A model generated the notes under the pieces. It did not search any database, was not told where the DNA came from, and saw only the letters and a list, made by a program, of their open reading frames with translations. The translations under genes and the position numbers were made by a program. This document shows, piece by piece, positions 19,863-28,320 of a stretch of 64,000 bases of DNA; position 1 is the first letter of the stretch, and each line of letters opens with the position of its first letter. This DNA comes from Bacteroidia bacterium. Its GTDB lineage: Bacteria; Bacteroidota; Bacteroidia; Flavobacteriales_E; Vicingaceae. The DNA lies in NCBI GenBank assembly GCA_030433355.1, contig JAUIMG010000002.1:248001-312000 (forward strand), given 5' to 3'.

Positions 19863-19964
19863 AGTCGATAGATTAGACGTCGAATTTTAGACGCATAAAG
19901 ATAACAATTGGTTGGCTAATTATTTAGCTTTCAATCTATCGCTTATTTTTAAGAATAAGAAGAG

Positions 19965-20774
19965 TTAATTGGAATTCCGTAGTGTGTTTTTTATTTCTCT
20001 AAGTTCTTTCTGCAGGTCAACCATAGTAGTGTTTATCTGGTCTCTATTTAGATTAGGTTCTGGTAGCTCTTCGCTAATATAATTTACAAACTTCCAAATT
20101 TCATTTACTTCGTTGATGTTAATCTCATAAGGTTTGTATATAGGATTTGTGGAACAAAGTAATAGTGTTTGATTTTTATCAAACTGTTTGTAAAGGATTT
20201 TAAAAACTACTCCTTCGTTTTCGGTAACTACAATATAAGGGTAGCCATCCTTGATGGTTTTCCAATTTTGTACAAACTCCCCAGTTACCCAAGATGAATC
20301 TGAAACAGGAGGCATAGAATCTCCACTAATTTGAAAACTTCTAAATTTTTTATTTCTATCTAAGAACGGAAGTTGAAAGGTTGGTAAAACTTTTATAAAA
20401 TCAGGATCTCCAAAGCCTGTTGAGTAGCCAGCTTTTGCTTTTACAGGAACCATTTCTATGTTTTCTACATTATCTGAGTTAATAGTTGTTGCCAGAACTC
20501 TTAATTTACCTCCGGTTATGTCAATATCTACTCCTTGTTCTAGTTGACTCAAGTAGATTACCGAAACATTCCTAAGGTCTAATTTTAATAATTTATCTGT
20601 AGAGATTTTGAAAAACTCAGAAACCTTTAGCAAGGTTTCGAAATTTGGCTCAGAATTACCTAACTCATATCCACTTAATGAACTCCTTTTGATTCCAAGG
20701 CTATTGGCAAGATCTTCTTGAGAAATCTTTCTTCTTTTTCTTAATAATTGAATGTTGGTACCAAAATGATTCAT
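19965..20774 (-). CDS. LexA-like XRE/S24 self-cleaving repressor
   Basis: This 269-residue protein has an N-terminal XRE helix-turn-helix (residues 8-62) and a C-terminal S24 peptidase fold. Ala115-Gly116 (KAKAGYS) fits the scissile bond, Ser153 (SGDSM) the nucleophile and Lys192 (VFKIL) the general base; the Ser-Lys spacing of 39 is LexA-like. A coiled-coil tail (about 236-269) may aid dimerisation. On DNA damage, RecA-stimulated cleavage would inactivate it. A palindromic operator upstream of its own start matches one before dinB-dnaE2, so it probably controls itself and that operon. Function is inferred from family and operators. Confidence 0.85.
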   Translation of the reverse strand: MNHFGTNIQLLRKRRKISQEDLANSLGIKRSSLSGYELGNSEPNFETLLKVSEFFKISTDKLLKLDLRNVSVIYLSQLEQGVDIDITGGKLRVLATTINSDNVENIEMVPVKAKAGYSTGFGDPDFIKVLPTFQLPFLDRNKKFRSFQISGDSMPPVSDSSWVTGEFVQNWKTIKDGYPYIVVTENEGVVFKILYKQFDKNQTLLLCSTNPIYKPYEININEVNEIWKFVNYISEELPEPNLNRDQINTTMVDLQKELREIKNTLRNSN

Positions 20775-20796
20775 GACGATTTTTTTAACAAGATAT

Positions 20797-20813
20797 CGAC
20801 AAATATAATGTCA
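20797..20813 (-). promoter_or_regulatory. Candidate autoregulatory operator of the S24 repressor
   Basis: GACA-N7-TGTC lies 22 bp upstream of the repressor ATG. It has the same half-sites and spacing as the perfect palindrome before dinB (13 of 17 positions match). It is placed where a repressor would block its own promoter. Confidence 0.65.
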
Positions 20814-20836
20814 AAAATAATTGCATGCAAATAAAT

Positions 20837-23050
20837 TTAGTTTTCTTGCATGCTGTCTTTTTGAATTAAAACTTCACCAAAGGAAACTCCCTGAGCAGCA
20901 AGGGAAAGTATAGTTGTAGGTAGGTCTTTAATTCTTTTACATACGTTCTCGTAGTAGGTTTTGAAATTTCCGTCAGGAATAGCCATTCCCATAAAAATTA
21001 GGTCGGCACCTGTGGAATTTTCCTTTAAAATGTTATCGAAACTTTTGTTTTGCATTGCTATAATATCGATCTGAGCATCAATTCTAATCTCATCTAAAAT
21101 ATTTGCAATATTTTCTCTTGCAGCTTCAATTGCTTTAGGGTCGTCTACTACCATTTTAATATGCACTACAGATTGTCGCCAATCAATACTGTGATTCATT
21201 AAATAAGCTAGAATCATCATAAGACCTCCATTTCCTTTCAATCCTCCCCACCAAACATCAATTCTTTTATACTTTCCAAAAGGTTCTTCTTCATTTCCTT
21301 TATGAACTATTAAAACATTGCGTTGTAGCTCATAAAATCGTTGAATCATTGCACAAAAATCTTCTCTACCTTCTTCATTTTCGGAAGCACCTACAATAAT
21401 TGTGTTAGGCTGTAAAGCTCCCAAACCGTATGATTCTACTAGTCTGCTTACGCCAATGTAAGGGTTGGGCGCTGCAATTACTTTCACTAAAGCTTCCACT
21501 CCTTTCTTTACCACATAATCGCGGATATGATGACGCATATTTACAATTTGCTCATTGCCAATCACGCCTTTAGGAAGAACACTAGCAATACTAAGAATAC
21601 CTCTTTTGTGTGTAAAAGTATTTGCGAACTCTATGAGATGCCATCTTTTAGTTGGTGAACCAACTAATACCATTGGATGAGGTCTCCAGTTTTTAGGTTC
21701 ATGATCTTCTCCAAGTTTGATTAAGGTAGCTCTGATGATGGCCATTCTTATTCCCCTTCCAACATTTCCCCAAACAGATTTTAATTGACTGCTTTTAAGT
21801 ATGAAGTATATGATGGTAACAAAAGCAATGGCAACAAAAGTGGCGAGGCTATTAATTAAAAGCATAACCCACAAACATGCAACAGCCCCTAAAAATGAAA
21901 AGAACCAATGCACTTTAAATGTAGGTCGGAAACTAGGGCTTCTTAAGAATTTCTCTATTCCTGCAGCAATATTTAGCACCCCATAAGTTGTTAAAAAGAA
22001 CATGGTTAGAATAGGAGCAATTAGATTCAAATCTGCGACCCATACTGTAATTAATACTATACCCATGGTAAAAATAGTTCCGTATCTAGGCGTGTCATCT
22101 TTTCCTGAGCCTTTTCCAAGCCATTTGAGAATTGGCGGAAGCACTTCGTCTTTAGCTAGGGCTTGTAGCACCCTAGGTGCGCCTAAAATACTGCCTACTG
22201 CACTAGAAAGGGTCGCTCCCCATACCCCTACTAAAATTGCATCTCCCCAAAAAGCAATTTTTCGCATGATTAATGGATCATTTAAAAGAGAAGCTTCGTC
22301 GGCTCTAAAATGCAATAAAATGGGAAGAGACATATAGATTAGGTATCCTACACCTATGGCTAAAAATGTCCCTTTTGGGATTGATTTTTTAGCATTTATC
22401 AAATCTCCCGACATGCCTATGCCTGCCATAATACCGGTTACTGCAGGGAAAAATACTGCGAACACTTTCCAAAAATCTTCTTTTGGTTGCTGAATGATTT
22501 CAGAGTTAATGACTTCTGCTGGATCGAGGCTTTTTCCAAAAAGGAGAGATATTAAGGATAGCGCTATACCCACCATAATTACGTACTGTGCTCTAATCGC
22601 TGCTTTTGCAGAAGTAAGCGCTAAACCAGCAACTGCCACTACTGTTAATAGACCAACCCATTTAATGTTTACATCTGGAAATACTTCACCAATACTTTCG
22701 GCAAAACCAACGGCATAAAGAGCAACCGATAAGGCCTGGGCAAAATACAAGGAGATACCAATTGCCCCTCCTGATTCAATGCCCAAAGAGCGACTTATCA
22801 TATAATAAGCTCCGCCAATTTTAACCTTTTGATCTGTTGCTATGGAAGCAATAGATAAACTAGTTAAAAAGGTAATACTTGTTGCTAGTGTTACAATAAC
22901 TAAGGTTAATGGAAGACCCACATTTCCTAGAACCCAGCCAAATCTTAGGTACATGATTACCCCTAAAATAGTAAGGATAGAAGGGGTGAAAACACCACCA
23001 AAAGTTCCTAAGGTGCCTCCGCTAGTTATGGATTTAATTCTGTTCTTCAA
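20837..23050 (-). CDS. Cation-chloride cotransporter / APC-superfamily permease (SLC12-like)
   Basis: This 737-residue membrane protein has about 12 transmembrane helices in residues 15-420. It begins with LGTFGGVFTPSILTILGVIMYLRFGWV, the hallmark of Na-K-Cl/K-Cl cotransporter relatives. A soluble C-terminal domain of about 300 residues (from about residue 440) resembles the SLC12 cytosolic domain. It probably mediates electroneutral uptake or export of K+ and Cl-, possibly with Na+. Some bacterial relatives move amino acids, so substrate is inferred. It shares orientation with the S24 repressor gene, with the repressor operator between them. Confidence 0.85.
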   Translation of the reverse strand: MKNRIKSITSGGTLGTFGGVFTPSILTILGVIMYLRFGWVLGNVGLPLTLVIVTLATSITFLTSLSIASIATDQKVKIGGAYYMISRSLGIESGGAIGISLYFAQALSVALYAVGFAESIGEVFPDVNIKWVGLLTVVAVAGLALTSAKAAIRAQYVIMVGIALSLISLLFGKSLDPAEVINSEIIQQPKEDFWKVFAVFFPAVTGIMAGIGMSGDLINAKKSIPKGTFLAIGVGYLIYMSLPILLHFRADEASLLNDPLIMRKIAFWGDAILVGVWGATLSSAVGSILGAPRVLQALAKDEVLPPILKWLGKGSGKDDTPRYGTIFTMGIVLITVWVADLNLIAPILTMFFLTTYGVLNIAAGIEKFLRSPSFRPTFKVHWFFSFLGAVACLWVMLLINSLATFVAIAFVTIIYFILKSSQLKSVWGNVGRGIRMAIIRATLIKLGEDHEPKNWRPHPMVLVGSPTKRWHLIEFANTFTHKRGILSIASVLPKGVIGNEQIVNMRHHIRDYVVKKGVEALVKVIAAPNPYIGVSRLVESYGLGALQPNTIIVGASENEEGREDFCAMIQRFYELQRNVLIVHKGNEEEPFGKYKRIDVWWGGLKGNGGLMMILAYLMNHSIDWRQSVVHIKMVVDDPKAIEAARENIANILDEIRIDAQIDIIAMQNKSFDNILKENSTGADLIFMGMAIPDGNFKTYYENVCKRIKDLPTTILSLAAQGVSFGEVLIQKDSMQEN

Positions 23051-23103
23051 GGGTATTTCAAGAGTTGAATTGTAAATAAAAACAAAAATGAACGGTTTTG
23101 GCT

Positions 23104-23135
23104 CATTTGTGAAAGAAATGTACCCATTCGTGAAA
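23104..23135 (+). promoter_or_regulatory. Phased direct repeats upstream of T9SS adhesin gene
   Basis: CATTTGTGAAA (23104-23114) and CATTCGTGAAA (23125-23135) differ at one base and start 21 bp apart, about two helical turns. Such spacing is typical of dimeric regulators binding direct repeats, for example LytTR-type response regulators. The centre lies about 75 bp before the likely ATG at 23197. Confidence 0.45.
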
Positions 23136-23196
23136 TCAAACCCTTTTGAATAGACTAATCCTACGAGCTTTGGATTATAATTTTAAAACTTTAGCT

Positions 23197-25137
23197 ATGA
23201 AAAAGATAATTCTCTCTTTAGTTATAGGTGCTTTTAGTTTAGTTACTTATTCTCAAAATTCATTTACGGGTATTCCTTACAGTATGCACCCCAATGGAGA
23301 TTTTATTGCTTTAAAGAAAAATGCAGTTAATGCTAAAGTTCCTGGGACAGTGCATTTCAGCGAAGATTTTGATTCTACAGGAAGTGGCGCAAGAAGCGGA
23401 ATTAACAGGGGTATTCCTCTAGGCTGGTCTGTTGTAAATATAGCGGCTAATTCCAATAATTGGATTTGGTCTGACTTGCCACCAGGAGGACAGTATTCTA
23501 CTACCATACCAGCTATGAATTCTACAACAGGATCTAATGGATATATGCTTTGGCGAGGGGATTTATTTAATACACCTTTCCCTCCAGGAGGTCCTGTAGG
23601 TGCGGATACTTATTTTGTGTCAGATAAAATATCAATTCCTTCTGCCGTTAATGATTGGATCATAGAGTTTGAGCATTTTCAAAGATATTGTTGTACTGCG
23701 GCTAATGAATTAGTGGTTGAAGTAAGTAACGACAGTTTAAATTGGAAAACTATTGATGCAACGGGTCCTATGAATGCCAAAAGAGGGCCAAATACTGTAA
23801 CTCCTAATGGAGAAGTTTTAAGATTTATAGTTTCAGATACTCTAGGTGGTCAATCTCAAGCTTGGATTCGATTTCGTTCCACTGGAAACACCCATTATTT
23901 TTGGATGATAGATGATGTGAAGCTAATTGAAGGCAATCCCAATGCCATTGAAATAATTGATGCTGAACCTGTGTTCTCCAGAAATCATGTAATTAATCCA
24001 ATTTATTCACAAGTGCCCCAATTTTTGATGCAACCCATGGAGTTTGATTTTGAATTTCTAAATCTTGGTTCAACTAATCAAAATGCACTGACAGGCTATG
24101 TGGATATATATCATGACTCTACGATGAATGGCCAAGTAGGAACAGGCTGGAGATATGCTGCATCTCAGCTTTCGACTAATCCCATATTCCCTGGTCTTTC
24201 AAGCGAATTTTTAACAGTAGATAATCCGCCTTATAACAACCTATTAGTAGGGGATTTTAGAATCAACTTTGATGGAAGCACTTCTACTTTACCAAGATCT
24301 TCGGTGCTTAATGAAGAATATAAATTTTCTGTTGGAGATACGGTTTTTGCTGTAGATAATGGAAACTTTTTAGGTTCTGCAGGTCCAAGTTCATATGTAG
24401 GCGGTGGACAAGATGGTGACCGTTGGGCTGTCTTGTATGAGAATATGAAAGTAAATGCCTTGGCAACTTCTATTTCAATTTATGCAAGTGGCACAAACTC
24501 TGTAAATGCTTCAATTTCTCCTAGAATATGGAAATTTAATGGGAATGCTGCAACACTAAATGCAGCAATAGTTAATCCACCATTTGGAAGCTCCCCATTT
24601 TCTTACACCGTTTTAGCTTCAGATATTGATACTTGGATTACCTTGCCTCTTTTTCCACCAGTAACCCTTTTAGCAGATTCACAATATGTAGTGGGTTGGG
24701 AACAAACTGGTGGGGGTTCTGTAGGAGCGACATTTAATGCAGGTAGAAATAGAGAAATGGAAGATGTTATTGATGATTTATCCAATGTTGCATATTTGAA
24801 TGATGCTACTCCTACTTGGATTTCGCCACCCATGATTTTGGGAATTAGACTTAACTATGGAGGATTAACTGTAGGAGGTTTTGAAAATAGCTCAAAAGAT
24901 AATCAATTGCAGCTCTTTCCTAATCCTTCTTCTGGCAGCTTTACCATCAATGGTTTAGATGGAGAAGATAGAGACTCTAAGCTTGTTGTTAGAGACGTTA
25001 ATGGGAAAATGGTTTATGAAGAATGGATCAAAGGGAGTAGTGGGAATTATAATTTAGAACATTTGGAAAAGGGTGTATACTTTGTTACTGTAGTAGGAGG
25101 TTCTAGTACTTGGGTAGAACGTATAGTTATCTATTAA
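23197..25137 (+). CDS. T9SS cargo protein with choice-of-anchor-J-like domain
   Basis: The frame is open from a TTG at 23146, but the ATG at 23197 starts a clean signal peptide (MKKIILSLVIGAFSLVTYSQ) and is preferred, giving 646 residues. An N-terminal adhesin-like domain has HFSEDFDSTGSG and, further on, YFWMIDDVKL, the pattern of cleaved-adhesin/choice-of-anchor-J domains. The C-terminus (LQLFPNPSSGSFTING to the end) is a type IX sorting domain. It is paralogous to the next two genes. Probably surface-attached; ligand unknown. Confidence 0.85.
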   Translation: MKKIILSLVIGAFSLVTYSQNSFTGIPYSMHPNGDFIALKKNAVNAKVPGTVHFSEDFDSTGSGARSGINRGIPLGWSVVNIAANSNNWIWSDLPPGGQYSTTIPAMNSTTGSNGYMLWRGDLFNTPFPPGGPVGADTYFVSDKISIPSAVNDWIIEFEHFQRYCCTAANELVVEVSNDSLNWKTIDATGPMNAKRGPNTVTPNGEVLRFIVSDTLGGQSQAWIRFRSTGNTHYFWMIDDVKLIEGNPNAIEIIDAEPVFSRNHVINPIYSQVPQFLMQPMEFDFEFLNLGSTNQNALTGYVDIYHDSTMNGQVGTGWRYAASQLSTNPIFPGLSSEFLTVDNPPYNNLLVGDFRINFDGSTSTLPRSSVLNEEYKFSVGDTVFAVDNGNFLGSAGPSSYVGGGQDGDRWAVLYENMKVNALATSISIYASGTNSVNASISPRIWKFNGNAATLNAAIVNPPFGSSPFSYTVLASDIDTWITLPLFPPVTLLADSQYVVGWEQTGGGSVGATFNAGRNREMEDVIDDLSNVAYLNDATPTWISPPMILGIRLNYGGLTVGGFENSSKDNQLQLFPNPSSGSFTINGLDGEDRDSKLVVRDVNGKMVYEEWIKGSSGNYNLEHLEKGVYFVTVVGGSSTWVERIVIY

Positions 25138-25154
25138 CCTCCGTTTTGGTTGGT

Positions 25155-25185
25155 CCGTCACGCTTGGGCGTGGCGGATTTTTTTG
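25155..25185 (+). terminator. Rho-independent terminator
   Basis: Nine-base-pair stem CCGTCACGC/GCGTGGCGG with one G-U pair (25155-25163 and 25168-25176), a TTGG loop and a following T run. It ends the first of the three T9SS genes. Confidence 0.9.
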
Positions 25186-25213
25186 TAAATTTATTCAACT
25201 AGAATTCTGAATA

Positions 25214-27076
25214 ATGATGAGGAAATATTTTTTATTGCTAAGTACATTTTTATTTGTTGCTTTAGGCTCTATGGCTCAAAAAACAAGTCATATTAATAAA
25301 GCCCCCGGAGATACCTTGTACTACCAAGACTTTGATTCCACAGGGAATTTTGCTAATAATGGGGTGCCTTTAGGTTGGACGGTTACAAATAATACAACAA
25401 CAGGACCTGCTTGGGAGTGGGCAGATAGCTCTGGTACCACCCTTAGTCCGCCTATCGTTTCCCCATCCGATACCAATGGGTTTTTAAGATTGGTGTTTCC
25501 TCCACCTCCAATTGTTTCTAGCGCTGTTGATTCTTACGTAAGTTCAGGTCCAATCACTATTTCTCCAAAAAATTCTGTGGTTATTTCTTGGTATCAAAGC
25601 ATGGCATATTGTTGCAGCTCTTCCTCTGAATTAGTTTTGGAACTAAGTACAGATAGTATTAATTGGACAACTTTAGACGCAACAAATAGTAGAGGATCAA
25701 ATACACTTTCGCCAAATGGCGAGAGAATGAGCTTAAATGTATCGAATGTGTTTGGGAATCAGTCTACGGTATATATTCGATTTCGATGGACAGGCTCCAC
25801 ACAATACTATTGGATGATAGATGATTTGTTGATTGAAGAAGGCTTCACTAATGCGCTCAGTATAGAGGATTTTAGAATTGATTTTCATGACAGTACTACT
25901 TCTATACAGCCAATGTATACTAGAGCTCCAGTAAGAAGTTTAACGGATTTAAAACTGAATGTTAAGTTTCAGAATGATGGTTCTAATACTATCTTCAATA
26001 CATATCTTGACGTTGAACTTTATGAAGATTTTCTTTGTGATTCAATGACAGCAGGAGCAGGTTTAGTTTTTTCAAGATCAGATACACTTACTACCTCATT
26101 GGCATTTAATAGAGTAGGTGAATTTGCTGATATAGATATTCCATATTTCTTGCTTGAAAAGAATCATTATCGCTTAAGATTTGAAGTATATACTGACTCA
26201 ATTAATCAATCTGCAAGTAGTTTAATAAGAGATTATAGATTCTATTATGGAGATACTATCTTCGCTAAAGATCGAGGGCTAATAAATCAGTCATGGTCTC
26301 CGAAAGATTTTAATTTAGGTGGAAATCAAGGTGATTTTGTTGGGGAGATTTTTATGGTAGATTCAATCTTTCCACCTTTAACTACTTCATCAATATCTGT
26401 TTATATCCCAAATAATCCTGCTGTAATTGGAGTTTCTTTAATTCCTAGAATTTATGAATTTGATGAGAATGCAGCACCTTTAGATTCTGCGATTGGACCT
26501 GTAATTGCAACTAGTAATAATAGTACACTCATTACTTCCTCCATGTTAGGAGGATGGGTGAACCTGCTATTGCCTTTTACATCTTTAACTAATAACTCTT
26601 ATTTGGTTGGTGTTGCTCAAACTTCTTCTACTTCTAATTCGCAGTACCTAATTATTGGAAGAGATACTTCTGTAGAGAAGTTTGCCAATAATAGTTCTGG
26701 TATTGTATTTCTGAATAGTCCTGCAGGAGCAAATTGGGGTTTTGTGAACAGAAACACAGCGGTTAGACTTAATATTTTCCCTTCTTTACTTGCTCCTTCT
26801 CAAGTCTTTTGTATTTCAGTTAACATAAAGGATATTGACGATGTTAAAGAATTCAGCTTGTACCCCAACCCAACTAATGGATTGCTGAATTTAGATTTAG
26901 GCGAGAATCGATTTCAGCAATTGGAAATTAGAAACACTTTAGGTGCTTTGGTTTATCAAAATAATATCATTGGGCAGCGAATGGAGCTAGACTTGAGTCA
27001 TTTAGAAAAGGGGCTATATTTCGTTTCTCTACTTGGAGATAACTCTAGAGAAATGAAGAAAGTTATTCTTCAGTAA
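25214..27076 (+). CDS. T9SS cargo protein with choice-of-anchor-J-like domain
   Basis: This 620-residue protein has a signal peptide MMRKYFLLLSTFLFVALGSMAQ. An N-terminal adhesin-like domain follows (YYQDFDSTGNF, then YYWMIDDLLI near residue 200), with beta-rich middle sequence. The C-terminal sorting domain begins SLYPNPTNGLLNLDL and ends KKVILQ. It resembles the flanking T9SS genes in domain order. Its last 70 codons are almost identical to those of the next gene, with 42 identical bases in one run. The following gene starts 14 bp after the stop, suggesting an operon. Confidence 0.85.
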   Translation: MMRKYFLLLSTFLFVALGSMAQKTSHINKAPGDTLYYQDFDSTGNFANNGVPLGWTVTNNTTTGPAWEWADSSGTTLSPPIVSPSDTNGFLRLVFPPPPIVSSAVDSYVSSGPITISPKNSVVISWYQSMAYCCSSSSELVLELSTDSINWTTLDATNSRGSNTLSPNGERMSLNVSNVFGNQSTVYIRFRWTGSTQYYWMIDDLLIEEGFTNALSIEDFRIDFHDSTTSIQPMYTRAPVRSLTDLKLNVKFQNDGSNTIFNTYLDVELYEDFLCDSMTAGAGLVFSRSDTLTTSLAFNRVGEFADIDIPYFLLEKNHYRLRFEVYTDSINQSASSLIRDYRFYYGDTIFAKDRGLINQSWSPKDFNLGGNQGDFVGEIFMVDSIFPPLTTSSISVYIPNNPAVIGVSLIPRIYEFDENAAPLDSAIGPVIATSNNSTLITSSMLGGWVNLLLPFTSLTNNSYLVGVAQTSSTSNSQYLIIGRDTSVEKFANNSSGIVFLNSPAGANWGFVNRNTAVRLNIFPSLLAPSQVFCISVNIKDIDDVKEFSLYPNPTNGLLNLDLGENRFQQLEIRNTLGALVYQNNIIGQRMELDLSHLEKGLYFVSLLGDNSREMKKVILQ

Positions 27077-27090
27077 ATTTATAAGATAGC

Positions 27091-27975
27091 ATGAGAGCAA
27101 TTATCTTGATTTTGTTAACCTTGGGTTGTGTAATTAATGGGCTGAATGCTCAAAATGACACCTTATACTATGAGGATTTTTCCGATTCTACGCTGATGAA
27201 TTGGACAGTTATTGACAGCACAAATCGTGGAAATAACTGGATATGGACTAAAACCTATCCCAGTGGACACTGGAGGCCCCTTACATCTTCCTTAATTTCT
27301 CCAAGCTCTTCGAATGGTTTCATTTGTTTTCCTGCAGATTTTTACAATACGCCCTACAATCCGCCTACCAGTGGAATAGACACCATGGATGCATGGATTA
27401 GCTCTGATGCCATTCCTATTATCCCAAGTAGTCAGGTGGAAGTGCAATTCAGGCAGTTTTTGTCCTTTTGTTGTCGTTCTTATGGTATCACTTCTGGAAT
27501 TCAACTGCAAGTCAGTTCAGATAGTTTAAATTGGACTCCTTTTGACGTTACCTCTCTTAATGCAAGATCAGGATCTACTGCAAATAGTGAATTACAGATT
27601 CATAATGTAAGCTCAGTGCTTATGGGTGAAGATACTGCCTATATTCGATTTAGATTTAGCAAGAATGGATGGTATTATTGGATGGTTGATGATGTTTATA
27701 TCTTTGGTTCTATAATTACATCAACTGATGAATTGTCAGCTCGGAATCCAGTGAATTTATATCCTAACCCAACTAACGGGATATTAAATTTGGATTTAGG
27801 AGAAACCCAATTTCAAAATCTAGAAATTAGAAATACTTTAGGGGCTTTGGTTTATCAAAATAATATCATTGGGCAGCGAATGGAGTTAAACTTGAATCAT
27901 TTAGAGAAGGGACTCTATTTTATTTCGTTGATTGGTGAAAACTCAAGAGAGGTAAAGAAAATTATTCTTCAGTAA
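27091..27975 (+). CDS. Short T9SS cargo protein, choice-of-anchor-J-like
   Basis: This 294-residue protein is a shortened relative of the two preceding genes: signal peptide (MRAIILILLTLGCVINGLNAQ), one adhesin-like domain (YYEDFSDSTLMNW and WYYWMVDDVYIF) and a sorting domain LYPNPTNGILNLDLG ending in KKIILQ. The middle beta-rich region of the paralogs is absent. It lies 14 bp downstream of the previous gene and overlaps the convergent 87-residue gene by 14 bp. Confidence 0.85.
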   Translation: MRAIILILLTLGCVINGLNAQNDTLYYEDFSDSTLMNWTVIDSTNRGNNWIWTKTYPSGHWRPLTSSLISPSSSNGFICFPADFYNTPYNPPTSGIDTMDAWISSDAIPIIPSSQVEVQFRQFLSFCCRSYGITSGIQLQVSSDSLNWTPFDVTSLNARSGSTANSELQIHNVSSVLMGEDTAYIRFRFSKNGWYYWMVDDVYIFGSIITSTDELSARNPVNLYPNPTNGILNLDLGETQFQNLEIRNTLGALVYQNNIIGQRMELNLNHLEKGLYFISLIGENSREVKKIILQ

Positions 27976-28225
27976 ACCATTCCCCTCTTTTTGGTCTCAA
28001 GGCGTCTCTTACTTTTATCATATTGCTTTGCTCTACAATGAGGTAGGCCTCTGCATGCTTTTCTTTCATTTCGCTGCTGCAGCCAAAAGTGGCAATACTT
28101 TCTTTTTTGCTAAACTCTTCTAAATGTATAGCATGATGCTTGGCTGTTTCTAGCGCATCATCGCCAAAGAATTCCCAAATCAACTTTATTTTTTTCTCCT
28201 CCATTTGCCAAATATCGTATTTCAA
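27962..28225 (-). CDS. Small conserved hypothetical protein
   Basis: This 87-residue soluble protein contains KIKLIWEFFGDDALETAKHHAIHLEEF and AYLIVEQSNMIKVRDALRPKRGEW. The compact alpha/beta pattern resembles small uncharacterised Bacteroidota proteins. A second ATG at 28204 (MEEKKIKLIW) may be the true start, since it removes a seven-residue unconserved-looking lead. Function is not recognised. It is divergent from dinB. Confidence 0.6.
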   Translation of the reverse strand: MKYDIWQMEEKKIKLIWEFFGDDALETAKHHAIHLEEFSKKESIATFGCSSEMKEKHAEAYLIVEQSNMIKVRDALRPKRGEWFTEE

Positions 28226-28286
28226 AAAAAATCATCGCTTTCTAAAACAAACTAAAAACTTATTGATTAAATTATTGGCAAAATAT

Positions 28287-28303
28287 TGACAATAATATTG
28301 TCA
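28287..28303 (+). promoter_or_regulatory. Palindromic operator before dinB-dnaE2
   Basis: TGACAATAATATTGTCA is a perfect palindrome of two 8-bp arms around one central base, ending 17 bp before the dinB ATG. It shares half-sites GACA/TGTC and spacing with the site before the S24 repressor gene. It is the best candidate for damage-responsive control of the polymerase operon. Confidence 0.75.
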
Positions 28304-28320
28304 TAAATTATGATTTAATC

